Translations under genes and position numbers: made by a program | The notes under the pieces: model-generated | What the model was told of the DNA's origin: nothing | The model's input: only the letters and a program-made list of their open reading frames with translations | The model's database searches: none | DNA from: Distichodus sexfasciatus | Lineage: Eukaryota > Chordata > Actinopteri > Characiformes > Distichodontidae | Assembly (NCBI GenBank): GCA_032718565.1 | Contig: JAVGVS010000043.1 | Span: 1,422,595-1,486,594 of the forward strand | Reading direction: 5' to 3' | DNA: 64,000 nucleotides | Shown here: in pieces, positions 1 to 10,960 of the stretch | How positions within the stretch are numbered: position 1 is the first letter of the stretch | How the letters are laid out: each line of letters opens with the position of its first letter

Positions 1-39
1 CATCAGTGGCAGGGGCTGTCTCAGCACGGACAGTGGGGG

Positions 40-1000
40 GATGACGGGAGAGAGGGAGAGAGACAGAGAGAGAGAAGGAGGGAGGGAGGGAGGTGGAGGA
101 TGGTGAGGCCAGATCCAGAGGCTAGGACATAATGAAGCACGCCAGGCACAGCGAGCGCTGAGGCATGTCACTAGCAATGGCAGTGGCTCTCCTCTTCCGA
201 AAGCACAGCAAGTCAGGAGAGCACTGGTTCAGAACCCATTTGCAGGTTCTGTCACTGACCCAAGGAAATGTAGATCCGGAGAGCGGGAGGAGGGAAAGGT
301 GGAAACACAGACAGACAGAGAGAGGGAGAAGGATGGAGAGAGAAACATAGATAGGGAATAGAGGTATGACCACAGTGGGCTAAAGAGAGAAGGGAAGGAA
401 AATATAGAGTGAATCAGGTGTGTGTGTGTGTGTGGGTGAGAGAGAGAGAGAGGATGATGATGACAGTGATGAAAAGTAAAGATGGAGTGCAAGAATAAGC
501 AATGTAAAGAAAAACAGAGAGATGTAGTACTGACATTTAGAGGGTGGACAATGAAGACGATGATTAACAAAAAGAAAAATGGAGATGGAGGATGAGGTAG
601 TGGGTGAGATGGGGGAAATAGATATGATCAAAGTGGTCTAAGATAGAGAGAACAAAAGAAAAAAAAAATACAGAGGAGTCTGGTGAGTGTGTGAAAGAGA
701 GATCGAAAGGGGAAGAAGGAGAGTTTTGGAGGATGGACAATGACGGTGATGAGAAAATATAAAAAGATGAAGGGAGAGAATAAGTGATTTGAGAGCGAGA
801 GAGAGAGAGAGAGAGGGAGAAGGAGGATGATGGTGATGAGTTGAAAACTAAAGACAGAGGGCGGGAATAGGCAAGGTTAAAAATGACAGAGAGAGAGAGC
901 GAGGGTGGCTGATGATGATGGTTATGACGAGGAGAAAAATAAAGATGGAGTGAGAGAATAGGTAATAGAAAAGATTGAGAAAGAGAGAGAGGTAGGTAGG
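40..1000. repeat. Purine-rich GA/GATGATG low-complexity tract
   Basis: On the + strand this is almost entirely A and G, with runs of GAGAGAGA, GGAGGGAGG and GATGATGAT broken by short unique pieces, and a short (TG)n near 420-434. The complementary Ser/Leu-rich open frames come from composition only. A few sub-blocks resemble each other (agagagaa..gatggagtg), which suggests old tandem duplication. Confidence 0.75.
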
Positions 1001-1585
1001 TAGTAGTGACAGCAGCACCAGGCAAGATGGCACAGAAAGGAGATGGAAGCGGCTGCAGCTCTTTGCCATTTAACAGCTCATCAGCACGCCGGAAAAAAGC
1101 CGTTTCCCCTCGGCGAAGCGCATCGCCTCCCCAAGCGCCCGCCGCCGCTGCCACGCTGGCACGACGCAGCCGCAACAAATCCCCCGCCTGTGCGTGGGGA
1201 GAGAGATAACCAGCCTCATCCCCACCGCGCAGGACCCGGCCCAACACAGTAGCAGCCGCAGCTGCCGCTGCCTCACAACGTCCAAATACACCGCACCACG
1301 CAGCGCCGGCATCATTAAACAGGATTGCTGGCTAATTCTGTACGCCGTCACCATCCAGCACTCGCCTGTTACAGTGGCAGCACTCTCACCTTAGAGACAC
1401 TGACCTGAGACCAGAGATTAGCTGGAATCGACCAGCCAATTTAGCATCGCCACCTAACTGGTGCCACAGAACACAGTATTTCACTTATAACATGGCCGTA
1501 GCAACACGTCTGTTGACTACAACACTGTATTATTTACACAGCTAACCACGTTAGACACAAACAACGCTAAAGTGCTAAAAAATGA
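1001..1585. other. Unassigned sequence with GC-rich core
   Basis: The part around 1080-1320 is clearly richer in G+C and CpG than its surroundings (GCCCGCCGCCGCTGCC near 1136). Short open frames exist on both strands but none resembles a known protein and no splice context supports one. It could be a small CpG island or single-copy regulatory DNA. This is seen by composition only. Confidence 0.3.
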
Positions 1586-1842
1586 GGCAGTTGGAGGCAG
1601 TTGGTAGCCTAACGGTTAGTGCGTTCGCCCGGTGATCGGAATGGCGCCGGTTCGAATCTCAGGAGCGGTAAAGTTTACCACTGATGTACTCATGAGCAAG
1701 GTACCATCCCCAAGCACTGCTTCACAGACCCTACCCTTGTTAGCTGCCCACTGCTCCTTTACGGATGGGTCACATTTTGTGGTGGTGCACTGTGCGCTGT
1801 GCTGTGGTGTGTTCACGATGACAAAATAATCACTCACTTTCA
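1586..1842 (+). mobile_element. SINE-A (tRNA-derived SINE), near full length
   Basis: The head reads TTGGTAGCCTAACGGTTAG (A-box-like), followed by GGTTCGAATCTC (B-box-like). The body has the family landmarks CATGAGCAAGGTACC, CTGCTCCTTTACGG and GGTGCACTGTG, and the 3' end is AATAATCACTCAC. Seven further copies or fragments occur in the window. The first ten bases of the head are duplicated just upstream (1586-1600). Confidence 0.75.
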
Positions 1843-2690
1843 AAATGTCAAAAATCGCAGCAGTTATTACAGTCTTTGCACTGAGCAGCCATCTTGAATT
1901 CTAAACTCAGGGTTCTCTGTGCTGCTCCGAGATACAAGTATTTGGTCAGGTGTCCTGTGAGCATATCGTCACTTCCGGCATCAGCCCTCGGAAAAGGACT
2001 TGGAAACAGAGCGCCGACAGCAAATGGAACGCACGAGAAGTTACGTGAGATAGCAGCCATATACAGCAGCTGGTCAGTAGCTGACTTCACAAGACCTTGG
2101 AAATTCGGATCCCACCCCCAACTGAGGAGACAAAATTCATATGCTGTGATATAGCATAACATATTACAGTAAATAAAGTCCTGAACTAGAAGATATATCT
2201 CTAAGGTCTCTGAGCAGTGAATTCCATAATTTGGACAAAGCCAAACTGACGGCTCTACCTCTACCATTCAAGGTGGACGTGGTGAAGAAATGTAGCCTGT
2301 TACGTATAGGAAGGAGCAAGGCCATGAAGTCTCAAAAAGCGCTCTACCAGTGCTGTACAAAACTGCTTTTCTTGTGTTTTCTTATTGGGACGCAGAATTG
2401 AGAATTGTCACTTTTTGAACCCAGTCCTCAACCACTGGGACCGGAATCAGGGTCAGTTCCAAACATTCCAGTTCCAACAATACTGGATGACCATGTAGGG
2501 AAACTTTCTTTCATATATTGGAATGACAAAAGCAAGGCTGAAAAACGTTTCCGAAGTATTGCATCATGTCTGAAACGAGAGGTGTTGAGAGGGAACCCAC
2601 TCTGCCTCTAACCGCGAATAAACATTCACCATCTACAAACATATTATAACGCACGTCATATTTGCAACAGTCGTATTTGCAAGTGGCAAT
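1843..2690. other. Unassigned sequence
   Basis: No repeat family or protein was recognised. A 139-codon - strand open frame at 1848-2267 has no domain I can identify. The text around 1880-2340 has the look of an old dispersed repeat, but I found no second copy in this window. Confidence 0.3.
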
Positions 2691-2832
2691 GTGACAGTAA
2701 CACATTAAAACAACATGAACAATATACACACCTGCACATACTATACGTCCCACATGTCCCACGCGTAGATGCATCAAACACACATGTGCCATACATGCAC
2801 CACACGCAAATGCACAACACACACACACACGG
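2691..2832. repeat. CA-rich minisatellite, CACATGCAC type
   Basis: Degenerate units such as CACACATGTG, CATGCACCACAC and GCAAATGCAC are followed by a short (CA)n at 2818-2830. It belongs to the same local sequence family as the arrays at 3394-3664, 6335-6700, 13470-13850 and 13955-14030. Confidence 0.6.
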
Positions 2833-3393
2833 ACGTCGTTAGGTGCATTTTTGGGGAGCTTTAGTCACCCTAAAAAGTTCTTAAGCCCCCCAATAGGTGA
2901 ATTTTTTTTTCATATAAGAAATAAGTGCAGCCATGCACTTAACACAAACCAGTGAGTTTAAATAAATAATAATAGGCCTAAAAGTTATTATCTGATAAAA
3001 ATTATCGTTCTGTTTCCCAGTCCGGATGCTAGGCAGGTAGTGTGGACGTAGGCAGGGCGTATGGACCCAGGCGGAAGCTGCATTTTATTGCTTCTCTGTT
3101 AAGCAAAGGTAACGTTACTGAGGTCGGCAGAGTCGTTAAGAAGAAGAGGAATTCATTTGCAGTGAATGATACACATAAGGAAATTGTAAGTTGATGTCAG
3201 TAATTGTTAATTACTTAACTTTACCTACGATTAATTAAGGGGAAGCGATTAAGGCGATTTTGTAGTTGGTTATTTTAACATTAATTTAAACAGTTAAGTT
3301 GAACGTTAGCTATAGAAAACGCTAGCTAGCGTGAACAAGCGAGCCACCTAGCAGCTGTCCATATGCTTTCCCATCTCTTTAGTATTTCGACAC

Positions 3394-3664
3394 AATGCAC
3401 CGCACACACATGCACATGCCCCACACATGCATCACACTTGCAGCTCACATGAAGCACACAAATTCACCACACATGCATGCACATGCACCACACATGCACC
3501 ACACATGCACCACACGCAAATTCACCACACATAGATGCACATGCACCAAATGCAAATTCACCGCACACACATGCACATGCATCACACTTGCATCACACGT
3601 GCAGCACACACAAATTCACCACACATAGATGCACATGCACCACACATGCAACACACGCAAACGA
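3394..3664. repeat. CA-rich minisatellite, CACCACACATGCA type
   Basis: Imperfect tandem units of about 12-20 bp (CACCACACATGCAC, AAATTCACCACACATAGATG). A roughly 70-bp higher-order block, AAATTCACC...CATAGATGCACATGCACC, is repeated. Long His/Thr-rich frames through it are artefacts. Confidence 0.7.
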
Positions 3665-3787
3665 GAATGTGACAAGACCACATGGACGTTATCCACCTTA
3701 TTACGCCCAGCCCATTTTTCCGTTTTTTTCTATTTTGTGTTGGAACCTCCGGTTAAACGTCAGCTACGAGGTCTAGGCCACTTCTAG

Positions 3788-3937
3788 ATGGACATTACGT
3801 GGGAGGAGACCACCGACACAGTTCGTAACTCTGACACTAAAATATTACCACACCCGAGCCGACTAATAGAGCGGATAGATGACATGAGAAGGTGGCTTCC
3901 AGTCACTTACGGCGACATTTTGAATTATATGGTGTAG
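3788..3937 (+). pseudogene. Possible N-terminal exon of a YqaJ-type transposon protein
   Basis: An ATG-initiated frame of 49 codons ends in TAG. Its C-terminal half contains the string W-L-P-V-T-Y-G-D-I-L-N-Y. From memory this resembles a motif near the start of YqaJ-exonuclease-like proteins carried by fish ISL2EU-type DNA transposons, where W-P-x-V-x-Y-x-D-I-x-N-Y recurs. No continuation of that protein was found downstream, so this is at best the first exon of a deleted copy. A THAP-like fragment lies on the opposite strand at 4152-4382, which fits a two-gene element. The frame is short and the family call rests on one motif, so chance similarity remains possible. Confidence 0.35.
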
Positions 3938-4151
3938 TTGTAGTATTTATATATTATTGAAAGCATTTTCATCTTAAACGAGATATTGTTTAAAACCGTG
4001 TGATTGAACTACCTCAATCTAGCGAGCGCACTGACGTTAGCGCTCAGAGTTATGGTAAACTTAAGCTGAACTTACCTGAAAGCCTCACAAGCACCCGGCG
4101 TGGATGCTTCACCGGAGCTTTATAGCCAAGCCATTTCTCTGGAAAGGGGTG

Positions 4152-4382
4152 TTATGTGGTTGGTCTCCCCTCACAAAATGAACAAACATACTGCTTTTTC
4201 AGAGGGTGTTTTAAATTCAGCGCCCTCTGCCAAATACGCTGGTCTCCTTCCTTGGAAGGAGCCGGGTAGAGATTAAAAGCTGGGCCACAACATTTCAAAC
4301 CTCTTCTTTTTATGAGTAAAGGACTCCTGCCGAAGAGAAAATTGCCTCTTTTTCCAATTATTGTGACAACCCCGGACTGCAC
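4152..4382 (-). pseudogene. THAP-like zinc-finger fragment, decayed
   Basis: The - strand frame contains a stretch with C-C, then Y-P-A-P-S-K-E, R-I-W-Q-R-A-L-N, L-K-H-P-L-K-K and V-C-S-F-C. This resembles the end of a THAP domain, whose signature includes a spaced Trp and a terminal C-x-x-H-F. Here the expected His is a Cys, so the finger is incomplete. THAP domains occur in several fish DNA transposases. Its position near the possible YqaJ-type exon suggests that both are remnants of one element, but no terminal inverted repeat tying them together was identified. Confidence 0.35.
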
Positions 4383-4595
4383 ATATGATACTACTCATTA
4401 TACCTCACTTGAATTTCCCCATGATATCAGTAAGCACCAATGAATGTGCTGGATAACCGGAAGTTCGAACACAAAGTAAACAAAGATGGCGACCCCCGTG
4501 TAGGTGAATAGCATGAGCCGCAATGCACGCCAACACCGACCTCTGCCACAACATATTTGTGACAGAATCTTGGCAAATGTTGTGTTTTATTAGAG

Positions 4596-5270
4596 TAGGG
4601 CCCTATGAAATCCATTTTGTTCTTTCCTAAATTCTGTTTTTTCCATTTTTATTCTTCTGAATTCTGTGTTTTACGTTATCATATTTATTCACCTAAAAAG
4701 TGTCTAATTATGGAGTGGATGGAAAAAAGAACAATGCAATAGGAAAAAATCTCACATTCAACTTCAACAAAGTGCTGGGGCTCAGCAGAACATTTTCTGC
4801 TTTGGTAAAACATTTACCTGAAAACAACAAAAACCATTTTTTCATGCAAAACGAAACGTTTCTGATGTGATGTCACACCATGTGTTCTTGCGGGTGCAGT
4901 CTATCGTGTGCTGGCAAAACTTACAAAGGAGTTGTTCTCCTGATTCATAAAAATCGTGTGCCCGTTGTTCTGCGCTAAACTTAGCATTGAGAGTCGAATT
5001 CCATAATTTTTTTTTTTGAGAACTTCAGTGTCTCAGCGAACCTCTTCGCCATAGCTGACCATTGAATTTTCCCCCTCTGTGCGTGTGGAAAGCTGAGTCC
5101 CGCCTGAACAGGTAACACGTACAGGAGGCTGCAGCGGCCAAAATTTATTAGAAACCCTTGCTTTGCCCACACACCGATACGACATTCCGCGTTTTACAAC
5201 GGATTCTATTTTATTTGTTGAATTCCGCGATTCCTTCCACGTTTTCCGCATCGCGGAAATCATACGGCCC
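4596..5270. mobile_element. Non-autonomous hAT-type element with 8-bp TSD
   Basis: The left end TAGGGCCCTATGAAATCC pairs with the right end, whose reverse complement is GGGCCGTATGATTTCCG. The octamer TATTAGAG lies directly outside both ends (4588-4595 and 5271-5278). The TAGGGC(T/C)CTATGA terminus is a recurrent fish element terminus. The interior has no transposase frame. Confidence 0.75.
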
Positions 5271-5278
5271 TATTAGAG

Positions 5279-6321
5279 GTCTTGTACAAAACCAAAAGGA
5301 CGACTAAAGTGGCTAAATGAGAAATGCCATTTCATTTTGCATACCTTGAAAGTCCAGCATACTTTTGCAATAATTAAATTCAGAAGTTATTAATTGGACT
5401 TGGCAGATATGAGTGGTTTTATCCTTCCAAAGTGAATACATGTAAGTGCTGCTGTCTCCTGTCCCCCGCTGAATTGCTCTGGCATTATTAATGTGTCTCC
5501 GCAGAATCGGCCCTTGTTGTCTTGCTGGTATTAAAAAAACTCTTTTTCTAGGTTAGCCCCTCGGTGTCTGCAAAGCTGGAGATTGATGTTATGTTGGCTT
5601 CAAACAGTCCTTTTTTTTTATTATTTATTTAGTCCCACTTCACTTTGGGCTTTTGAGAGGTTGTGTTCAGACTGTGTGATGATTGACAAGCCAAGGTAAA
5701 AAATTATGCCTTGTTTGTTGACTCGTTATTCAGCTCAGCTTTTTTTTTTTTTAACTCTTCAGAAATGTTGATGCTTGTTTGTTTTTTTACATATATTTTG
5801 CAAGTCATATCCTGCTAATGCTACAGAAAGTACAACACAAGGAATTCCATCTTGTTGCTCTCGCTAACACCTATGGCCTTATTCCACAGTGCTTTCATTA
5901 AGGCCTTATTAGATTTTATTTGTTATTAGTGACGTCTTTGGGCAGGTTGTCGTTAAAGCAAACGTCTCGGAGGAAAAGCATGATAGGATTTTCGCTTCCC
6001 GAAGTCGGACTTTTCCTCTCCTGGTGGCGGATTGCTACGTTTAGCAACAGGAAGGCTGTCCAAAGCAGCTCACATCCACGGCTGTTTCTTTTTAGGAAAT
6101 CCAATTTGTGCCCTAACCAAGTGGAGCTTTCTGCTTCAGTGGAGTGCGCGGACATAGGCAGTAACCTGCAGTGTAATTAAAACCAAACAAACTCCATCAA
6201 TCAGCTGACATTAGTTCAGGAAACACACTCACGCTCACACACACTCAGGGGTAAAATCAGGTTTGGAGAGCGAGGAGCGAGTGCTGTGATTACAGCGGTG
6301 GACTGAGTCACAGGTTAACCC
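5279..6321. other. Single-copy non-coding sequence
   Basis: No repeat or protein was recognised. There are several T runs (5603-5625, 5741-5752). The part near 5800-6170 is compositionally balanced and could be conserved non-coding DNA, but nothing in the sequence proves this. Confidence 0.35.
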
Positions 6322-6334
6322 TCAGGGAACATTG

Positions 6335-6700
6335 GCACACACCACACACTCACGCACATGTACCACACACACACACACACCACACACACACACGCACCAC
6401 GCACACATATGCACATGCACCACACACACATACGCACCACACACACATATGCACATGCACCACACCACACAGCCGCATGAACTATACATATATGCACCAT
6501 ACACACACACGCACCACACACACATACACATGCACTACACACACGTACAAGAGCACACACTCACATGCACTAAACTACACACACACATACACATGCACTA
6601 CACACACACATAGGCACATGCATCACACACACACAGTGACATGAACTACACAATTACACACACACACACTTACGCAAATGCACTACGCACACATGCACAC
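6335..6700. repeat. CA-rich minisatellite, left flank of the two-gene transposon
   Basis: Degenerate CACATGCACCACACACA units. Two rare landmarks, AGCCGCATGAACTATACAT (6471) and CAGTGACATGAACTACAC (6634), recur in the same order and orientation at 13532 and 13696. Their spacing is nearly identical (163 and 164 bp). The two flanks are therefore direct copies of each other. Confidence 0.75.
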
Positions 6701-7079
6701 GTATGGGAAGCCGTGTGGGACTAAACACATCAAAAACCTGTACATACACACTGGAATACGTGCACATACACATTGAAAACCTGTACACACACACTGGAAA
6801 ACCTGCACATACCCATTTAATCTAAAGGTACACACCTCTGAACACACTTCCACTACATCTCGTAAACACACACGCACACACACTGTCACTACTTGCACCA
6901 CATCTCAAAAACACCCCTACACTGTCACCATTTGTGAGGTGTATAACAATTTTAAACTGTTTGAATTACGAGCTGAATTTAGGGGGAGGAGAGATATGAA
7001 GGGATGAGGAGAGAAGATGAAACAGAGGAGAGCGTGGATTTTCAGTGCGCCCAGAAGCCTTGTCAGTGTTATCGGAAGG
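6701..7079 (+). repeat. Left terminal inverted repeat of the two-gene transposon
   Basis: It starts GTATGGGAAGCCGTGTGGG and runs through AACACCCCTACACTGTCACC and GAGAGATATGAAGGGATGAG to TTGTCAGTGTTATCGGAAG. Each of these is matched by the reverse complement of 13135-13469. The left arm is about 44 bp longer because of an extra copy of an ACACTGGAAAACCTG-like unit. Confidence 0.85.
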
Positions 7080-7439
7080 TGGATAACGTGCATGCGCTTC
7101 AGGATTGATGCGGGTTTTAAATCAGGTGGGAAAGGATTGGTCAGGTGGCAGGAATCGGGCACTGACATTGGAAACTACTTTTTTGGACTATCCTCACCAT
7201 GGCAGACGGTAACAATAGCATGGAAGATGCGCTTAATATTCTGTGAAACCTCCTGGGTTCACCTGAACTGACAAGTTGCATATCAAATGCGATTGATACA
7301 TCTTCGCCTGTGAATACTGCCAATGTAGACGCCGAGGTGTGTATATATATATATATGCATGCCACATTGATCGCTTTGAAATACGTCGACACGGCTGCCT
7401 TATTGGGGAAGTCAATATTGGCGATAAACAGTGCAGTGC

Positions 7440-7757
7440 TAGGGTTGTCAAAAAAAAATTATACTGGGATACTAAACATTATTATCAGATTAGATATTCA
7501 TTTGCAACGGTATCGATATTGGCAGTGATGTCTTTGCCTCGTCTAGATGACGTAACTTCACACAAGCACCGCTGTAATCAGGCATCATAATATTATTAGG
7601 ATAGGAGATGACATGAGATTTTGGTCAGGACCACAGCCAAAATATGTAAATATGTTTAAAAAAAATGCCATTTTCCTCCTTGTGGTATTGAAATTGTAGC
7701 AAGTATTTATCTGGGTATCAGTATTGAGTTTAAAATTCTAGTATTGTGGCAATCCTA
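7440..7757 (+). mobile_element. MITE copy 1 (TAGGGTTGTCA family)
   Basis: It starts TAGGGTTGTCAAAAA and ends near CAATCCTA. The inside has CTGGGATACTAAACATTATT, GTATCGATATTGG and GACGTAACTTCACA. An inverted, shorter copy lies at 9226-9470. The termini resemble small fish hAT-type MITEs. It sits in intron 1 of the HECT-like gene. Confidence 0.6.
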
Positions 7758-8017
7758 CACTGCACATACAAATGCAAACTCCGGTGTACATTTTGTTTTG
7801 CTGAATTACTATGAGTGCTCATAACTGATGCAGTTTTTTTAATGGAGACCCACTGGCTAGGTCTTTATAGTCAAAATGTGAGATTATATTTGTCTGGAGT
7901 TGCATTTCTTGTTTTACTGTGCTGACATTGCCTTCTCCATAGACTGTAACATGTAGGATTAGACCAGCATTTGTGAGCCTATAATAAGAAGGTCTACTTC
8001 TTAAAGGCAAACGTGAG

Positions 8018-8020
<3 letters not shown>

Positions 8021-8056
<36 letters not shown>
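8021..8056. repeat. (AT)n microsatellite
   Basis: Eighteen uninterrupted AT units within intron 1 of the HECT-like gene. Confidence 0.95.
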
Positions 8057-8058
<2 letters not shown>

Positions 8059-8340
8059 TTTTAAAGCTGTTCATGATTTTATAAGCTAGTCGTATAAACA
8101 CCTATCATAGAAACTACATTCATACATGATGATACGTTTTTTCGCCCCCTCTTCAGCTTGGAAGTCCTAATGCCGTGTGGAAACAAGCTGGTTGTGCCAG
8201 CACTGTGCAAAGACCAGCAGTTGAAAATTGAGTTTGATGTATTGAAAAGTAGAGACTGTCGATGTTAAGACTGTCGTTACAACAGTTTAGATTGGCCACT
8301 TCAGCCTCATGTTTTGTCCTCATATCCACTGTTGGTCTAA

Positions 8341-8977
8341 CAGTGTTGGGAAGGTGACTTTTAAGATGTATTCCACTACAGATTACAGAATACACGGCCC
8401 AAAATGTAGTCTGTAACGTATTCCGTTAAGTTACTCAATGTGAGTAACGTATTCTGAATACTTTGGATTACTTAATATATTGTCATGCTTTTTACAACTA
8501 CATGAATGTAGCAGTCACATCCTGCAAATTCTTGTTTGTTTTTCTCTACCAATTGGCTGTTAAGCCCAAATCTCCCTGAATAGACAATATATTTACTCTA
8601 AAGGAGCAAACACGAAATTTCCGAGTAAGAAATGCATTCCTGCCCAGGCACTGCTGGCTCTGTTGTGCTGGCTCCGGGTCCATTGTGTAACTGACGCCAC
8701 CAACATTAACATGATGCTTACATTAGAGCCTCTTATTGCGTGTTTGTTTGGGTTTCCGGCAATGCGTGGAATCACCAAAATTAGAGAGGGGATAGAGAGG
8801 GGATAGCCTAACATATGAAACAGGAAAAGACCGCCGTGTAATCCATTTATTTCAACAAAGTAACTGTATTCTAATTATCACCTATTTAAACGGTAACTGT
8901 AATGGAATACAGTTACTCATATTTTGTATTCTAAATAAGTAACGCCGGTACATGGATTCCGTTACTCCCCAACACTG
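8341..8977 (+). mobile_element. hAT-type element, 637 bp, CAGTGTTGGG termini
   Basis: The left end is CAGTGTTGGGAAGGTGAC and the right end reads CCCCAACACTG. The flanking octamers TGGTCTAA (8333-8340) and TGGTGTAG (8978-8985) match at six of eight positions, as expected of an old hAT 8-bp TSD. The subterminal regions carry many GTAACGTATTC-type motifs. Two related copies, at 47739 and 60239, also have TSDs. There is no transposase inside. Confidence 0.85.
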
Positions 8978-9225
8978 TGGTGTAGCTTACCTTCTGCTAT
9001 ATGCCTAAGATCTTGCTTTGTGGTGTAATGTAATGTTTAATCATTATATCACTACCTTAACAACAGTAACAATTGGTATTTTCATCTCCAAGTCTATGAG
9101 TAATGAGAGCTCAGACACTGAGGACATCATTGAAGAGGAAATGGTGACCGGTGTCACCAAGTGCTTGCAGGTTTAGACTACACACAGTCATTTGAGAGTA
9201 CTACTGAGTATGAATGACATCCCAC

Positions 9226-9470
9226 TAGAGTTGTCACGATACTAGAATTTCAAACTCAATAGCAAAACCCAGAAAAATACTTGCAAAATACTTGGAGGAA
9301 AATTGCGACATATTTACACATTTTATGACTCTTGGTCAAAAAGTGGTGCTTTTGTGAAGTTACGTCAGCTAGACGAGGCAAACATGGCACTAATGGTATC
9401 GATACTGCTGCAAATAAGTATCTAATCCGATAATAATGTTCATCGATTATTATCAGAGTATTGAATTTTT
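9226..9470 (-). mobile_element. MITE copy 2, inverted relative to 7440
   Basis: It starts TAGAGTTGTCACGATACTAG. Its interior (GTGAAGTTACGTCAGCTAGACG, GGTATCGATACTGC, CGATAATAATGTT) matches the reverse complement of 7440-7757. The far end is eroded. It lies in intron 2 of the HECT-like gene. Confidence 0.6.
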
Positions 9471-10447
9471 CATTTTTTCTTTTTCACTCTCTACATCCCA
9501 CAGATCTCTGATGCCAGAAGTCTGGAGGACCTTACGCTATCAATTGAACCACTAACAGACTATCTGGCAAATGCTGGCTGTTTGAGGAATGTTACAACTT
9601 TGACTGACAAGGAGCTGATGCTCCTCGAGGACATTCTAATGTTCCAAGTCGTCCACCGTGTTCGTGGACCCTTAGAAAGGTATGCTAACTGAGTGTTTTA
9701 ATATGATGCAGTGGAATGGCCATTTCTTGGTTTGGCCTCTTTTGAAGTACTGCATTCAGCATTATGGGAATGTTATGAAGGTTTGTTTCTTTTAAAAAAT
9801 ACTTTTAGATTCATAGATGGGTTAAAAACCCTTGGTGTCCTGCAGAAGATCAAGTTACATCCAGAAGCTTTTCACTCTGTCCTTTGTTACAGTCCAAGTA
9901 ATCTCACAGCTGACACCATAGATGAACTGTTTCAAGTTAGATGATGAGAGACAGGCACCAGCAAGAGAGCATATGAGGACCAGATTGTGGCCTTCTGGAG
10001 AGATTTCTTGCAGGATGTAGAAGGTGAGTATGTAATTGTGAATTAGTTGAGATAACAGTAATTAGCTAATCGTACGAACCCAGTTACAGTCCACTTATTA
10101 CCCAGGAAAGTGATGAGAATGGCTTTATGTGTTATCCTGCCCCAGCTTTGATTTACTTGTGCTGATTAACTTTTGTGGTAAATATGGCCATCTAGTTGCA
10201 TGTATTAATATTCAGCATACATCATTATGGTTAGTCACTGTTGGAGCTTTTAGAGTGGACAGATAATATAGCATAGTTCAACAGCAGGACCTAACTAATT
10301 TGAACGCATATATGGCTAATATAAAAATGATACAAATGTTTTAATCACATTTTAAGCAGTGGCCCAATTATAAATTACTGTAGCTGTTGATTATTTGTGT
10401 AAATGAATGTCTTGATTTTTAGTAATGTGTGTGATTTATATGCATGC

Positions 10448-10960
10448 TGTCAGTGATCTGATGAGGATATGCCGAATAGACAGACGCTTACAAACTTCCA
10501 GCGGCCGGGTTAGGCGGCTGTCGGAATGCTCACGATTCGGACAGGGATCTGGTTAGGATTTGAACCGAATGCCTCACTTTCACAATTCGACAGTGATCTG
10601 GTTAGGATATAACAGATTGCTACTCGTTAGCCGTTAGTCCTTGTAGCGTGGTGGTTAGCCCAAACGCGGCTGAGAGCGCGAATAGGAAGGATGGCCACGC
10701 GAGTTGATTTAAGAACTCTCTTACACGAAGAGTTAGGATTACCACAATAACCCGAGTTCTAACAGCACACACTCTATCAAAGAGATAAACCCAATAACTG
10801 GAGTACCCACAGTTGATGCCGAAGTGAATCGGAAAAAGGGCCAGGTTGACTCAATGGCAGAGCGATTCACCGCGAGGAAATGACTCCTTAAATACCCTTT
10901 GAACCGCGACCAGCCGCGTCCCAATCCAACTACGGGCCGCGGAGTGGAGTGCGTGTGACA
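10448..10960 (+). mobile_element. Solo LTR, copy 1 (513 bp), perfect 5-bp TSD
   Basis: The LTR begins TGTCAGTGATCTG and ends GCGTGTGACA, so it has the TG...CA boundaries and short TGTCA/TGACA inverted ends of Ty3/Gypsy-type LTRs. CATGC is duplicated exactly on both sides (10443-10447 and 10961-10965). A second solo LTR of the same family is at 52254-52741. It lies inside intron 4 of the HECT-like gene. It has no internal retroviral-type coding sequence, as expected after LTR-LTR recombination. Confidence 0.88.

Larger units (their letters stand above)
2833..4595. mobile_element. Probable remnant of a DNA transposon (boundaries unknown)
   Basis: This interval holds the two protein remnants described at 3788-3937 and 4152-4382 around a minisatellite. 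The rest has no recognisable coding content. I infer one deleted two-gene element, but no terminal repeats or target-site duplication were found. Confidence 0.3.

Noticed and set aside
564..1247. 227-codon - strand frame
   Set aside because: It follows the CT-rich complement of a GA tract, and the translation is low-complexity Ser/Leu/Phe.
1006..1252. GC-rich coding exon
   Set aside because: Open frames on both strands in a GC-rich patch, with no protein similarity I can recognise and no splice sites that fit.
1848..2267. 139-codon - strand frame as a gene
   Set aside because: No domain, start context or splice evidence; it begins at the end of a SINE.
3394..3664. CRISPR-like array of short repeats
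   Set aside because: Units are imperfect, contiguous and have no unique spacers; this is a vertebrate minisatellite.
7443..9080. A missing exon of the HECT-like gene between exons 1 and 2
   Set aside because: Exons 1 and 2 already join in phase 0, and the intron is filled by a MITE, an AT repeat and an hAT.
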